Positions 16,609 through 24,452 are shown, numbered from the stretch's first letter. The stretch: DNA of 47,080 nucleotides from Pelotomaculum_B sp964543575 (GCA_964543575.1 CAZIYV010000009.1:1-47080); one strand, 5' to 3'. Notes: generated by a model not told the origin, from the letters alone. A program made the numbers and translations.

Positions 16609-18378
16609 TTACGCCCCGGCCGGCTTCGGCGCTCCGGCCGGCGCCCCCCCACCCCGGACCGGCGGTCCGCCCGGTGTTGGCCCGCCAGGCGGCATCATGT
16701 GGGCGTAGCGTTTGTATTCCAAATCCCTCTGCCTTTCTACCCGTTTCTTGCCCAGCAAGAAAACAAAGGGTATGGACACGGTTAAAATTATCGTACTGAC
16801 AACAAAAGCGTCGGCAATGCCCGCGATAAAAGCTTCCCGCATCACCAGAGAGTACAGGATGCCGGTTGCCCCTTGCGTGCTGTAGCCTGCCTGTGCAAGC
16901 AGGTTTTGAATTTGCGACAGGGCGCCGGTTGCGGCAGGAGAACTGTAGTTGACTGAGTCAGCCAGCCAGGTGGCGTGGTATTGCTGCCGCTGCAGCATCA
17001 CGTAAGTAAGATAGGCGATGCCGAGAGAGGCTGAAATCTGCCTGACCAGGTTGGCCAGAGCGGAGGCCCGCCCAATCAGGAAGTGAGGGATGGTGTTCAT
17101 ACCGGCTGTGGTCAGTGGCATCATGCACAGCCCGAGACCAAGTGCCCTTTCCACCAGGATCCACTGCAGCTCCCTGTAGCTGATGTCATAAGTGATGGTA
17201 TGCAGGTGAAAGGTAGTAATAGCCGTTATGGTCAGCCCCACCAGGCACAGGGGCAGGGCGCCGATCTTATCAAACAGCTTGCCGCTGATGGGCATCATCA
17301 CCCCTGAGGCCATGGCCGCCGGCGCCATCATCATGCCTGTCTGCATCGGGGTCAGGCCCTGGGCATTCTGGACAAAGAGAGGTATAAGGAATATGGCGGA
17401 AAAAAGTCCGACTGTGGCGATGCTCAAACAAACCAGGCTGGCCGCGAACGTTTTGTTGCTTAAGAGACGGATATCCAGCATGGGATGATCGGTGATCAGT
17501 TCCCAGATAACAAACAAGGTCAGGGTAAAACCTGATAAAACAAAAAGGTTTACTATATATAATGAAGTCCAGCCCTTATCCTGCCCCTCGCTGATGGCCA
17601 GGAGCAGGGCGAAACACCCTAGAGCGCTTAATACTATTCCAGGATAATCAGCTTTTAAGCCGGATTTTTTCGGCGTTTCATCCAGGATGGCCATGGAAAG
17701 GAAAACACCCGCGATACCGATGGGAATGTTAATGGTGAAAATCCACTGCCAGCTGAAGTTATCGACCAGATACCCGCCCAGGGTCGGACCGATGGAGGGC
17801 GCCACCATCGCCGCTATACCCCAGATTCCCAGGGCCATGCCGATTTTGTCCCTGGGCACGATGTAGTAAATCATGGCCATGCTCACCGGCATCATCATCC
17901 CGCCGCCAATGGCCTGGATCACCCTGGCCGCTACCAGCGAATTGTTGCTCCAGGCCAGGCTGCATAAAACAGAGCCCACGGTGAAGGCGCCCAGGCACAT
18001 AATATATACAGTTTTGCCGCCGTACCGGTCGCTGAGGTAGCCGGTAACCGGCACCACCACGCCCGAAGCAAGCAGGTAACCGGTCATCACCCACTGGATC
18101 TGGTCGGCGGTGGAGCCGAAAATAGACATCATCCTGGGCAGCGCCACGTTTACAATGCTGCCGTCCAAGATAGCCATGAACGCTCCGATGATCAGGGTCA
18201 TCAAGGCGGCCATGGGGATCTTGCCGGTCGTGTGACCACCTGCTCCCGGCGGCCCGCCACCCGGCAGGCCGGGACCGCGGCCTTCTCCTGCAGCGGAAGA
18301 CTGCGCGCCCGGAGCAACACTATCCGTACTCTGCTGCCCGGTACCTTCCGGCGGCGTGTTAGTGGTTGACTTATGCAC
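16609..18378 (-). CDS. DHA2-family MFS drug exporter (EmrB/QacA-type)
   Basis: 589 residues with 14 predicted membrane helices. LDGSIVNVALPRM (motif D1), GYLSDRYGGKTVYI (motif A) and the motif C-like GIWGIAAMVAPSIGPTLGGYL place it in the 14-helix DHA2 family, proton-coupled drug exporters of the cytoplasmic membrane. Odd features are a roughly 50-residue hydrophilic N-terminus rich in Gly and Pro and a C-terminal Pro/Gly/Ala tail after about residue 560. The GTG start has GGGAG 5 nt upstream, and the gap from the membrane-fusion gene is 11 bp, so they form one operon. Substrate unknown. Confidence 0.9.
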   Translation of the reverse strand: MHKSTTNTPPEGTGQQSTDSVAPGAQSSAAGEGRGPGLPGGGPPGAGGHTTGKIPMAALMTLIIGAFMAILDGSIVNVALPRMMSIFGSTADQIQWVMTGYLLASGVVVPVTGYLSDRYGGKTVYIMCLGAFTVGSVLCSLAWSNNSLVAARVIQAIGGGMMMPVSMAMIYYIVPRDKIGMALGIWGIAAMVAPSIGPTLGGYLVDNFSWQWIFTINIPIGIAGVFLSMAILDETPKKSGLKADYPGIVLSALGCFALLLAISEGQDKGWTSLYIVNLFVLSGFTLTLFVIWELITDHPMLDIRLLSNKTFAASLVCLSIATVGLFSAIFLIPLFVQNAQGLTPMQTGMMMAPAAMASGVMMPISGKLFDKIGALPLCLVGLTITAITTFHLHTITYDISYRELQWILVERALGLGLCMMPLTTAGMNTIPHFLIGRASALANLVRQISASLGIAYLTYVMLQRQQYHATWLADSVNYSSPAATGALSQIQNLLAQAGYSTQGATGILYSLVMREAFIAGIADAFVVSTIILTVSIPFVFLLGKKRVERQRDLEYKRYAHMMPPGGPTPGGPPVRGGGAPAGAPKPAGA

Positions 18379-18389
18379 AGCCGCTCCCC

Positions 18390-19046
18390 CTATTTAATAT
18401 ATATGCGTACAATAGCATTCATACCCGGGAGAAGGCGTTGGCCCTGATAGCTCTTGATCCCTATTTTAACAGGGATACGCTGGATCACCTTGGTGAAGTT
18501 CCCGCTGGTGCTTTGCGAGGGCAAAAGAGAAAATGTAGAGACAGTCGCTTCCCCGATAGAAATGACCTGCCCGCTGAACTCCACCCCGGGAATGCTGTCA
18601 ATGGTGAAGTCCACGTTCTGGCCCGCTTTAATTTTATAAAGCTTTGTTTCCTCAATATTCGCAGTTATATAAAGGCTTTTGAGGTCCGCCACCATGACAA
18701 TCGGCGACCCCGGCACACCGGTTTCACCGACATTTCCGATTTTCTTGATCACAGTGCCGGTTATCGGTGATTTGATCACTGAAAGATCGAGGTTGAGGCC
18801 GGACGTTAGCTGAAAGTCCACCTGTCGGGCAATAATCGACCCTTCCTTAACAAAATCCCCTTCAGCCACGTTCATTTCCGAGATCCTGCCTGATATCTGG
18901 GGGCTGATTTTAACAATGGCTCCGTCCACCCTGGCATCTTCCGTGTCCACATAATGGCTGTTCCTGTACCAGTAATACAACGTCACGCCGGTCAGGGAAA
19001 AAACCATGGCGGCAAGCACCACATAAAGAATTGCTTTCTTTTTCAT
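18390..19046 (-). CDS. HlyD/EmrA-type membrane-fusion protein, short form
   Basis: 218 residues: an N-terminal membrane helix (about 5-27), then YVDTEDARVDGAIVKISPQI (the EmrA/HlyD lipoyl-half signature), immediately followed by the second lipoyl half (SPITGTVIKKIGNVGETG) and the beta-barrel region (NIEETKLYKIKAGQNVDFTI). The roughly 100-residue coiled-coil hairpin normally between the lipoyl halves is missing; only about 15 residues lie there. It should sit beside the EmrB-type pump encoded next. The start ATG has GGAGAG upstream. Without the hairpin it may not reach a TolC-type partner. Confidence 0.82.
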   Translation of the reverse strand: MKKKAILYVVLAAMVFSLTGVTLYYWYRNSHYVDTEDARVDGAIVKISPQISGRISEMNVAEGDFVKEGSIIARQVDFQLTSGLNLDLSVIKSPITGTVIKKIGNVGETGVPGSPIVMVADLKSLYITANIEETKLYKIKAGQNVDFTIDSIPGVEFSGQVISIGEATVSTFSLLPSQSTSGNFTKVIQRIPVKIGIKSYQGQRLLPGMNAIVRIYIK

Positions 19047-19071
19047 GCGCTATCTCTCCAATCAAGGCGGC

Positions 19072-20259
19072 TTAATTCTGCACGCTGACGATCATACCGT
19101 CTTTTAGGGTATCAGTGCCGGTTATGGCCACTTCCTCCCCTTCTTTGAGGCCTGACCTGACAATAACACTTTTGCCGTCGGTATGTCCGGCCGTTACCTC
19201 TCGCCTGGCGACTTTGCCGTTGTCAATCACACAGACACAATCCTTTTCTCCGTCTTTTACCAGGGCTTCCCTGGGGATGATAATACCTTCTTCATCGTTT
19301 ATGTTCAAAAACACTTCGGCGAACATGCCCGGCTTAAGGATATGCCGGGGGTTCTGAATCTGGATTTTAACCGGGTAGGCCTTGCTGGAAGGGTTTGCCG
19401 CCAGCGCGATATTGGTGACAGTGGCTGTGAAAGGCTCATTTTGGACTGAGCCGACTTTTACTTTTAGTTCCTGGCCGACACTCATTTTGTTGACCTGATC
19501 TTCATTGACATTGGCCTGGACTACCACTGTGTCCAGGTTGACCAGCGCGACGGCGGTTTGAGTAGGGCTGGCCAACTCGCCTGGGTTTACATACCTGGCC
19601 GTGACCACCCCGCTGATAGGAGCGCTGATGATGGTGTTGGCGTAGTCAGCCTGCGCTTTTTTAAGCTGGGCTTCGTACTGCCGGATGGTTTGGGGAATAG
19701 TGGCGCCCACCAGTATGTCCAGGGCATTTTGGGCAGACTCGTAAGACGCCCTGGCCTGCAGGCAGGCTCTTTCAGACTGCTCAAACTGCTGCTTGGAGAT
19801 CGCATTGGAGTCCAGCAGCTGCTTGCTTCTCTGGAAAGCCGCCTCGGCTGTTTTGAAGGCGGCCTCAGTATTAGCCAGGTTATATTCCGCCAGGTTTTTC
19901 TGGGCGGGCAAATCTGAATTCCTGGCCCTGTCCAACTGCGCCGCGTTTAAGTCCACCAGCGCCGCCAGGTCAGCCGCGTCAAGGCTGAGCAGCAGGTTTC
20001 CCTCAGCCACCTCAGAGCCGATGTCCACGGGGATGCTGGCAACCTTTCCGCTAGTCTTCACCACCACGTTGGCCGAGCTGAGAGCTTCAAGCTTGCCGCT
20101 GACCACAGTTCCGCCGGTGAGCTTTCCGGTCTGGGCTACAACAGTGCTTATGACCGCGGTATCCTGGCCGCCATCTTTGGCCTTGGAACCACACCCGGTC
20201 ATCAAAAAGACTGAACTAAAAAGTATTACTGCCGCCACCGGCATGAGCCATTTCCTCAA
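19072..20259 (-). CDS. RND/ABC-type efflux periplasmic adaptor, lipoprotein
   Basis: 395 residues. A lipoprotein signal peptide ends in LMTGCGSK. Then come the first lipoyl half (VVVKTSGKVASIPVDIGSEV), a full coiled-coil hairpin (about residues 95-190, LNAAQLDRARN to YEAQLKKAQADY), the second lipoyl half (APISGVVTARYVNPGE), a beta-barrel and a membrane-proximal domain ending VAITGTDTLKDGMIV. It is the first gene of the efflux operon. The start is TTG at 20259, giving the basic MRKW N-terminus; the ribosome site is poor. An IS-like element lies just upstream, between this gene and marR. Confidence 0.85.
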   Translation of the reverse strand: MRKWLMPVAAVILFSSVFLMTGCGSKAKDGGQDTAVISTVVAQTGKLTGGTVVSGKLEALSSANVVVKTSGKVASIPVDIGSEVAEGNLLLSLDAADLAALVDLNAAQLDRARNSDLPAQKNLAEYNLANTEAAFKTAEAAFQRSKQLLDSNAISKQQFEQSERACLQARASYESAQNALDILVGATIPQTIRQYEAQLKKAQADYANTIISAPISGVVTARYVNPGELASPTQTAVALVNLDTVVVQANVNEDQVNKMSVGQELKVKVGSVQNEPFTATVTNIALAANPSSKAYPVKIQIQNPRHILKPGMFAEVFLNINDEEGIIIPREALVKDGEKDCVCVIDNGKVARREVTAGHTDGKSVIVRSGLKEGEEVAITGTDTLKDGMIVSVQN

Positions 20260-20329
20260 GCTGTATGCCTGGTTTCTGAAAGTTAAATAAATCTGATTTA
20301 TTCCTATAATAACCCAAACTTATTAGCTT

Positions 20330-20560
20330 TCTCTCCCGCCGACAAACGGGAGGCAGTGTCACAGGATTCAACTGCTGAGCTGCAAGCTTTCACTTGCATT
20401 CCGGGTGGCTTATGCCGCCGTCAACCTTTCGGTTATCCGTCCTGCCCGGAAGGGGGTGTTACCCACCGCCTGGGTTCTTAATTGTACGGCGACGGCCTTT
20501 CACCGCGTGTACCGCGCCGTACTCACCACAAACTCTATGGTAAAGGGTTTACCCCGCTAA
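20330..20560 (-). ncRNA. Candidate omega-RNA (reRNA) at the 3' end of the TnpB-like gene
   Basis: The roughly 220 nt after the tnpB-like stop codon hold several strong local palindromes on the minus strand: GGGGTAAACCCTTTACC, GTACGGCGCGGTAC, the GCGGTGGGTAACACCCCC region, and GCAAGTGAAAGCTTGC near 20380-20395. There is no plausible ORF. Structured RNA read from the right end of the element, overlapping the end of tnpB, is known for IS200/IS605-group TnpB. The exact 5' end, 3' end and guide start are inferred and uncertain. Confidence 0.4.
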
Positions 20561-21832
20561 CAGTTGCTTTCTGTAATGCTGCCAGGAAACCAGGCTTTGC
20601 ACCTCCTGTTTGTTCTGTTTTTTAATCACCGATATTATTGCTTTCTTAACTAAGTTCCACTGCTTCCAGTTTGAGAGTTTTGAAAAGCTTCCTTTTTCTT
20701 TGATAAACCTATTGATCAAGAGTTTTGGCACTTTTTCTATGTTGTACCCAAGAGCTCGTCTGGCAATTACGTAACCGGCTGCTTCGTGGATAGATATGTG
20801 GTACTGCAGATCTTCTACAGCCAGGGTACTGTTTGACTGTTTTGCCAGTTCTACAACAAAGGCGGCGGTCTCTCCAATCAGGTTATCCCGCCGGTTACTT
20901 CGGGCGTATGTCCATTCTCCTTGTGGCAGCCACAGGCTTTCTCTGTACTGCCCCAGGCAATCTGCACGGGTTATACCCAAACCACTGGGGTTGGTGTCTA
21001 CTCCTATTATACCGTTTCGGGCAGTGTAAGCTTGGGGTATTTCTTCTTCAATGGTAACGTGAATGTAATAGCGTCCGTTCTTCCGGATGATTTCTACCTG
21101 GTAGGCGTGGCCGGTCTTGAGGTAATTCAACACCATCTGCCGGTAATTGCGCCCATTGCTTTGCCCGGTCTTTTTGGAGGGTTTGTGGGCCAGGTAGACG
21201 GGAACGGAGATCCGGTTATACCTGATAGCTTTTCCTGTTACTAACGGCTCAGCGGCTATGTCCAGATAGATATCGCCGTCTATTGTATACAGCCTGGTGT
21301 TCAGGTTGCCGCCTTTGGTCTTGTCGCCCCTGGAGAGGTAGCGGTTGCTCCGGGCTTCCTGCCAATCTTCGCGGGTTATATTGCCTTTGCAACGATCTAT
21401 AAAGAGCTTTTTGCCGCCGAATATAACTGGTGGGATTGTATTGTTTTCTATGTGTTTTTGTATTAAAGCCAGGCGGCGCGCCTCTTTGTCCAGCTTTTTA
21501 GTCAAGCTTACTTTTTTCTTTTTTGACCGAACTTTCTTTAAGCGGTTATTGGTGTGTTCTAATTTCTTTATGGCATTACTGTGGTTTAATTTGACCAGTT
21601 CTTTTTGTGATTTTATCGTGGTCTGGGCTTCATAAACGGCGTCGTTGGCCTGGCGGGAATTCAGATTGAATTTCTTCTGTACGGCCAACCTTATATTCTG
21701 AACTTTCCACCCATCAAGGAGCCTCTTATATGACCAGCGCACGGCGGCGCAATAGCGGATCATCAAGTTATCCAGGAAGGACCTGTTTTCTTCTGTGAGT
21801 TGGAGGAGCATACCTCTAACTGTGGTCTTCAC
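20549..21832 (-). CDS. TnpB-like RNA-guided nuclease family protein, probably internally deleted
   Basis: 427 residues. The N-terminal region (RWSYKRLLDG, LNSRQANDAVYEAQTTIKSQ) and a basic coiled segment (90-125) fit TnpB-related accessory proteins. RuvC-I Asp279 is in GIIGVDTNPSGLGITRAD and RuvC-II Glu340 in STLAVEDLQY. Only a few residues later comes SIHEAAGYVIARRALGYN, which in related proteins lies near the third RuvC motif, some 60-90 residues downstream; the part between them appears to have been lost in frame. No CxxC zinc finger is seen. GTG start, with GGAGGTGA upstream. Its first base overlaps the stop of a 29-codon ORF. Probably catalytically impaired. Confidence 0.75.
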   Translation of the reverse strand: MKTTVRGMLLQLTEENRSFLDNLMIRYCAAVRWSYKRLLDGWKVQNIRLAVQKKFNLNSRQANDAVYEAQTTIKSQKELVKLNHSNAIKKLEHTNNRLKKVRSKKKKVSLTKKLDKEARRLALIQKHIENNTIPPVIFGGKKLFIDRCKGNITREDWQEARSNRYLSRGDKTKGGNLNTRLYTIDGDIYLDIAAEPLVTGKAIRYNRISVPVYLAHKPSKKTGQSNGRNYRQMVLNYLKTGHAYQVEIIRKNGRYYIHVTIEEEIPQAYTARNGIIGVDTNPSGLGITRADCLGQYRESLWLPQGEWTYARSNRRDNLIGETAAFVVELAKQSNSTLAVEDLQYHISIHEAAGYVIARRALGYNIEKVPKLLINRFIKEKGSFSKLSNWKQWNLVKKAIISVIKKQNKQEVQSLVSWQHYRKQLLAG

Positions 21833-21918
21833 CGGCGGTCACCTCCAAAAAACCAGCTATACTTGGCCACATTTTTAAGATCCTTAAAACCTGATGGGAT
21901 GTTAATAAATTTATCCAT
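21829..21918 (-). CDS. 29-codon ORF coupled to the TnpB-like gene
   Basis: ATG at 21918 is preceded by AAGGAG at 9-nt spacing and opens MDKFINIPSGFKDLKN, then AKYSWFFGGDRR and TGA. The TGA overlaps the GTG of the tnpB-like gene (GTGA), and the GGAGGTGA site for tnpB lies inside this ORF, so its translation would couple to tnpB. I recognise no family. It may be a leader peptide or the remnant of a longer N-terminus. Confidence 0.5.
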   Translation of the reverse strand: MDKFINIPSGFKDLKNVAKYSWFFGGDRR

Positions 21919-21969
21919 TGACACCACTCCTTACCATTATTCTAACAAAACATGTGTTCGTGTCAATGG
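21915..21969. repeat. 10-bp inverted repeat in front of the TnpB-type element
   Basis: CCATTGACAC (21915-21924) and GTGTCAATGG (21960-21969) are perfect inverted repeats 35 bp apart, spanning the presumed promoter and ribosome site of the 29-codon ORF. They could be an operator or part of the element end. Confidence 0.5.
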
Positions 21970-22227
21970 TTTTTTATCTGTACAATGGTTTATTAATTTA
22001 TGTAAGTTTTTTATCTATTTGGTAGCAGTTGTGAACCTCCCCTTTTTCACCGACGCCAGTCAACTGGTTGATTTATACCGTTTGATATCTTCCACAAAAA
22101 AACAATATATCGCGTACTGTCAGGGTCTATCTGTCCCCACAAAAATTTAACGTTCGGCGTATATATATGTAGATGCGAATTTATTCGCATAATATACACG
22201 GAGCAATCCGGTCACAGCAAAAAAAAT
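21970..22227. other. Intergenic region before marR end, no gene seen
   Basis: AT-rich. It holds a small palindrome CCAGTCAACTGG near 22060, a family-2 repeat at 22168-22190 and no ORF with a ribosome site. It may include the outer end of the IS-like element. No clear terminator for marR was found. Confidence 0.4.
22168..22190. repeat. Family-2 (GTAG-hairpin) element
   Basis: TGTAGA followed by TGCGAATTTATTCGCA, a 6-bp stem hairpin. The layout matches 23085-23107. Confidence 0.65.
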
Positions 22228-22680
22228 TTATCCCTTTTTTTCTTCTGATTTGATCATTGACAGGACTTTCTCGTACACTTCAATTAATTTCTGTATATCT
22301 TCTTCAGGCAGTTGGCTAAAATATTTTTCGGCCACTTTCTTTCTGCCTTCCATGCAGCTTTTCATGGTTTCCTTGCCCTTTTCGGTCGCCTCCAGCCAGA
22401 CCAGCCGGCGGTCCTTTTCGTCACGGCTCCTGACCACCAGACCGGACTTTACCAACCGGTCAACCAGGGCGGTAATAGCGCTGAGGGAAACCCCCAGTTT
22501 CTCAGCCACCTCGGAAACTGTCAGCCGCCCCCTGCTGCAGATCTGCCTTAAGACAAAAAACTGGCTGCCGGTAATGCCCGGTACATTTTGTTCGTCCAGT
22601 TCAACATGCAGTTTACGGGCAATTTCCATAATTATTTCTCCAAAGCGGAAAAAGCTTTTTTGTCTGTCTATGCCTGTCAT
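22228..22680 (-). CDS. MarR-family transcriptional regulator
   Basis: 150 residues with the winged-helix MarR fold: ITGSQFFVLRQICSRGRLTV, the recognition-helix region SEVAEKLGVSLSAITALVDRLVKSG and the wing RSRDEKDRRLVWLEATEKG. MarR proteins usually repress their own gene and a linked drug-efflux operon and let go on binding a ligand. The efflux operon (20259 down to 16609) lies downstream in the same direction, but a TnpB-type element now stands between. It has a clear promoter with an inverted repeat (22707-22758). ATG start with GGAGGCG upstream. Confidence 0.9.
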   Translation of the reverse strand: MTGIDRQKSFFRFGEIIMEIARKLHVELDEQNVPGITGSQFFVLRQICSRGRLTVSEVAEKLGVSLSAITALVDRLVKSGLVVRSRDEKDRRLVWLEATEKGKETMKSCMEGRKKVAEKYFSQLPEEDIQKLIEVYEKVLSMIKSEEKKG

Positions 22681-22706
22681 ATCACGCCTCCAGAAATATT
22701 CTTAAA

Positions 22707-22758
22707 CCAGTAAATGCTTAACTGGATAAAGTATATGTTTTCCTATTTATGTTGTCAA
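22707..22758 (-). promoter_or_regulatory. marR promoter with probable MarR operator
   Basis: On the minus strand TTGACA (22753-22758) and TATACT (22730-22735) are 17 bp apart, an excellent sigma-A promoter. CCAGT-N9-ACTGG (22707-22711 and 22721-22725) lies over the expected transcription start, where a repressor would block it. Binding by this MarR is inferred. Confidence 0.65.
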
Positions 22759-22865
22759 GGTTTGTCTGGGGATAAATTTTATGGCTTTTTAAGAGCTTTA
22801 AAACACTTGCAGACTGTGCTTGCGATTAGCAGTATGTATGTGTAATTGGCTTAAGCCAGGGCGGC

Positions 22866-23036
22866 TTAAAAATCCGTGTAAATAAACCTGGATTCCTGGC
22901 CGGTACCGAACAGCACCGTTAAAATAATCACAGTAATCAAAAATAACGCTTTAAGGATATTTAGAATAACTGTCCTGGCCACTTCTAACACCACTCTTCC
23001 AAAATGAATATAAAAACTGTAGTTGCTTATTCGCAT
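22866..23036 (-). CDS. Possible small single-helix membrane protein
   Basis: 56 residues from ATG at 23036 (MRISNYSFYIHFGRVVLEVA), then one hydrophobic helix (NILKALFLITVIILTVLFG) and a short tail. The frame stays open upstream, but that part is family-2 repeat sequence. The ribosome site is weak. It follows the MBOAT gene in the same direction. No family recognised; it may not be a gene. Confidence 0.35.
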   Translation of the reverse strand: MRISNYSFYIHFGRVVLEVARTVILNILKALFLITVIILTVLFGTGQESRFIYTDF

Positions 23037-23084
23037 AATATTGTTCCGATAAATCCGCACATTCACGACGTGGGACGTGAAAAA

Positions 23085-23174
23085 TGTAGGTGCGACTTTA
23101 GTCGCACAAAAAAACATATATACGATAATTGTTGGATTGAATTAGATTAATGTTCGATTGAAATCGAACCTACA
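23085..23174. repeat. Two family-2 (GTAG-hairpin) elements, inverted pair
   Basis: Copy one (23085-23107) is TGTAGG plus TGCGACTTTAGTCGCA. Copy two (23152-23174) is the reverse orientation: GTTCGATTGAAATCGAAC followed by CTACA. They face each other 44 bp apart. A fragment with GACGTGGGACGTG (family-3 words) lies just before copy one. Confidence 0.7.
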
Positions 23175-23222
23175 ATTCTTCCTGCTTCCGGTCATGTGTT
23201 TGCATCATGTATGTCTAACGGG

Positions 23223-24452
23223 TTAAGGGCTGAAAAGCTTGCCTATAATTTGAAATGCTTTGCCAACGTCTGTGGCGAAAAAAACCCAGCCCAGACAGAC
23301 AAAATGAAACGTAGCTACCGTAGACAATGTCTTTGTGATCGGCGCCGGTATTTTTTCAATATATTTGATCAGCCCGGCCCCTTTTTTCCTGTACACCCTG
23401 TAAAAACACATGCCCGCCCCGTGGTAGGCGCCCCAGATGACAAAGTTCCAGGCCGCGCCGTGCCAGAGTCCGCACAGAGCCATCGCTACCATGAGGTTTC
23501 TCAGGGTAAAAAGCAGCGTCCCCCTGTTCCCGCCCAGAGGTATATAAAGGTAGTCCCTGATCCAGCTGCTCAGGGACATATGCCAGCTGTTCCAGAAAGC
23601 GGCTATGTTTTGGGTCAGATAGGGCCGGTTAAAGTTCTCCGGCACCTGAATGCCTAAAAGTTTAGCGCTGCCAATGGCAATATCCGTGTAACCGGCGAAA
23701 TCAAAAAAGATCTTTATGGCAAAAGCATATACAGCCACCCACAGGTCTGCCCCGCCGGTATTTAAAGGGCTGGTCAGCGGGCCGGTGAAGAGGGCCATGT
23801 TGTCGGCTATAATTACCTTTTTGCCAAGACCCAGCAGGATACGGTACAACCCTTCACTCACGTATTCAATCTTAAATGAAGCAGGGTTGCGCAGCTGTTC
23901 TAAAAAGGGCCCAAACCTTTTAATAGGCCCGGCTACCAGGGTGGGGAAAAAAAGCCCGAAGGCGGCGTATTCGGTCAAACTGGCTTTGGGCAGGGTACCT
24001 TTGTAAGTTTCAGCCAGGTAGTGCACGAATTCAAAAATAAAAAAGGAAAGACCCAGCGGGACCACAATATCCGGTGTTTTATAAGTCAGGCCGCTGTTAA
24101 ACAACATTGAAATATCGTTATAAGTTGAAACAAAAAGCTTAAGATACTTATAATAAGCCAGCACACCCAGGCAGATAATCAGGGATATCACTAAAACCGC
24201 GCGCATGCTTAACAGATTTTTCAGCAAGGGCAGCGGATCTCCTGCCTTAAGCCTGCTCATAGCGGAACCAAGACCATAGGTCGCCAGGATCAGCGCGCCG
24301 ATAAGCACAGTGTGAGCAGGGTAATAATAGGTGTAAAAAATCAGGCCGGCGGCAAGCAGCGCGATGCCGCGGCCTCTCGCCGGAACAACGGTCCAGTATA
24401 AAGCGGCAAAGGCTGCCAGAAATGCCCCGTACACCCAGGTATTAAAAATCAT
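23223..24452 (-). CDS. MBOAT O-acyltransferase (AlgI/DltB-like)
   Basis: 409 residues and about ten membrane helices. The family signature is clear: FFPTLVAGPIKRFGPF, FFDFAGYTDIAIGSAKLLG, AFWNSWHMSLSSWIRDYLYI and LCGLWHGAAWNFVIWGAYHG with the active-site His. The family passes acyl groups across the membrane to acetylate extracellular polysaccharide. ATG overlaps the stop of the upstream SGNH-type gene (ATGA), so the two are translationally coupled, as expected for an AlgI/AlgJ pair. The polymer that is modified is unknown; the window's own cell-wall polymer is one candidate. Confidence 0.9.
   Translation of the reverse strand: MIFNTWVYGAFLAAFAALYWTVVPARGRGIALLAAGLIFYTYYYPAHTVLIGALILATYGLGSAMSRLKAGDPLPLLKNLLSMRAVLVISLIICLGVLAYYKYLKLFVSTYNDISMLFNSGLTYKTPDIVVPLGLSFFIFEFVHYLAETYKGTLPKASLTEYAAFGLFFPTLVAGPIKRFGPFLEQLRNPASFKIEYVSEGLYRILLGLGKKVIIADNMALFTGPLTSPLNTGGADLWVAVYAFAIKIFFDFAGYTDIAIGSAKLLGIQVPENFNRPYLTQNIAAFWNSWHMSLSSWIRDYLYIPLGGNRGTLLFTLRNLMVAMALCGLWHGAAWNFVIWGAYHGAGMCFYRVYRKKGAGLIKYIEKIPAPITKTLSTVATFHFVCLGWVFFATDVGKAFQIIGKLFSP

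Larger units (their letters stand above)
20330..21969 (-). mobile_element. Solitary IS200/IS605-group TnpB-type element
   Basis: The unit comprises a 29-codon ORF, the TnpB-like gene and a structured 3' region; no TnpA (Y1 transposase) gene is present. It sits between marR (22228-22680) and the efflux operon (from 20259). The limits are approximate: the right edge is set by the inverted repeat at 21915-21969, the left edge by the end of the structured region. Confidence 0.5.
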
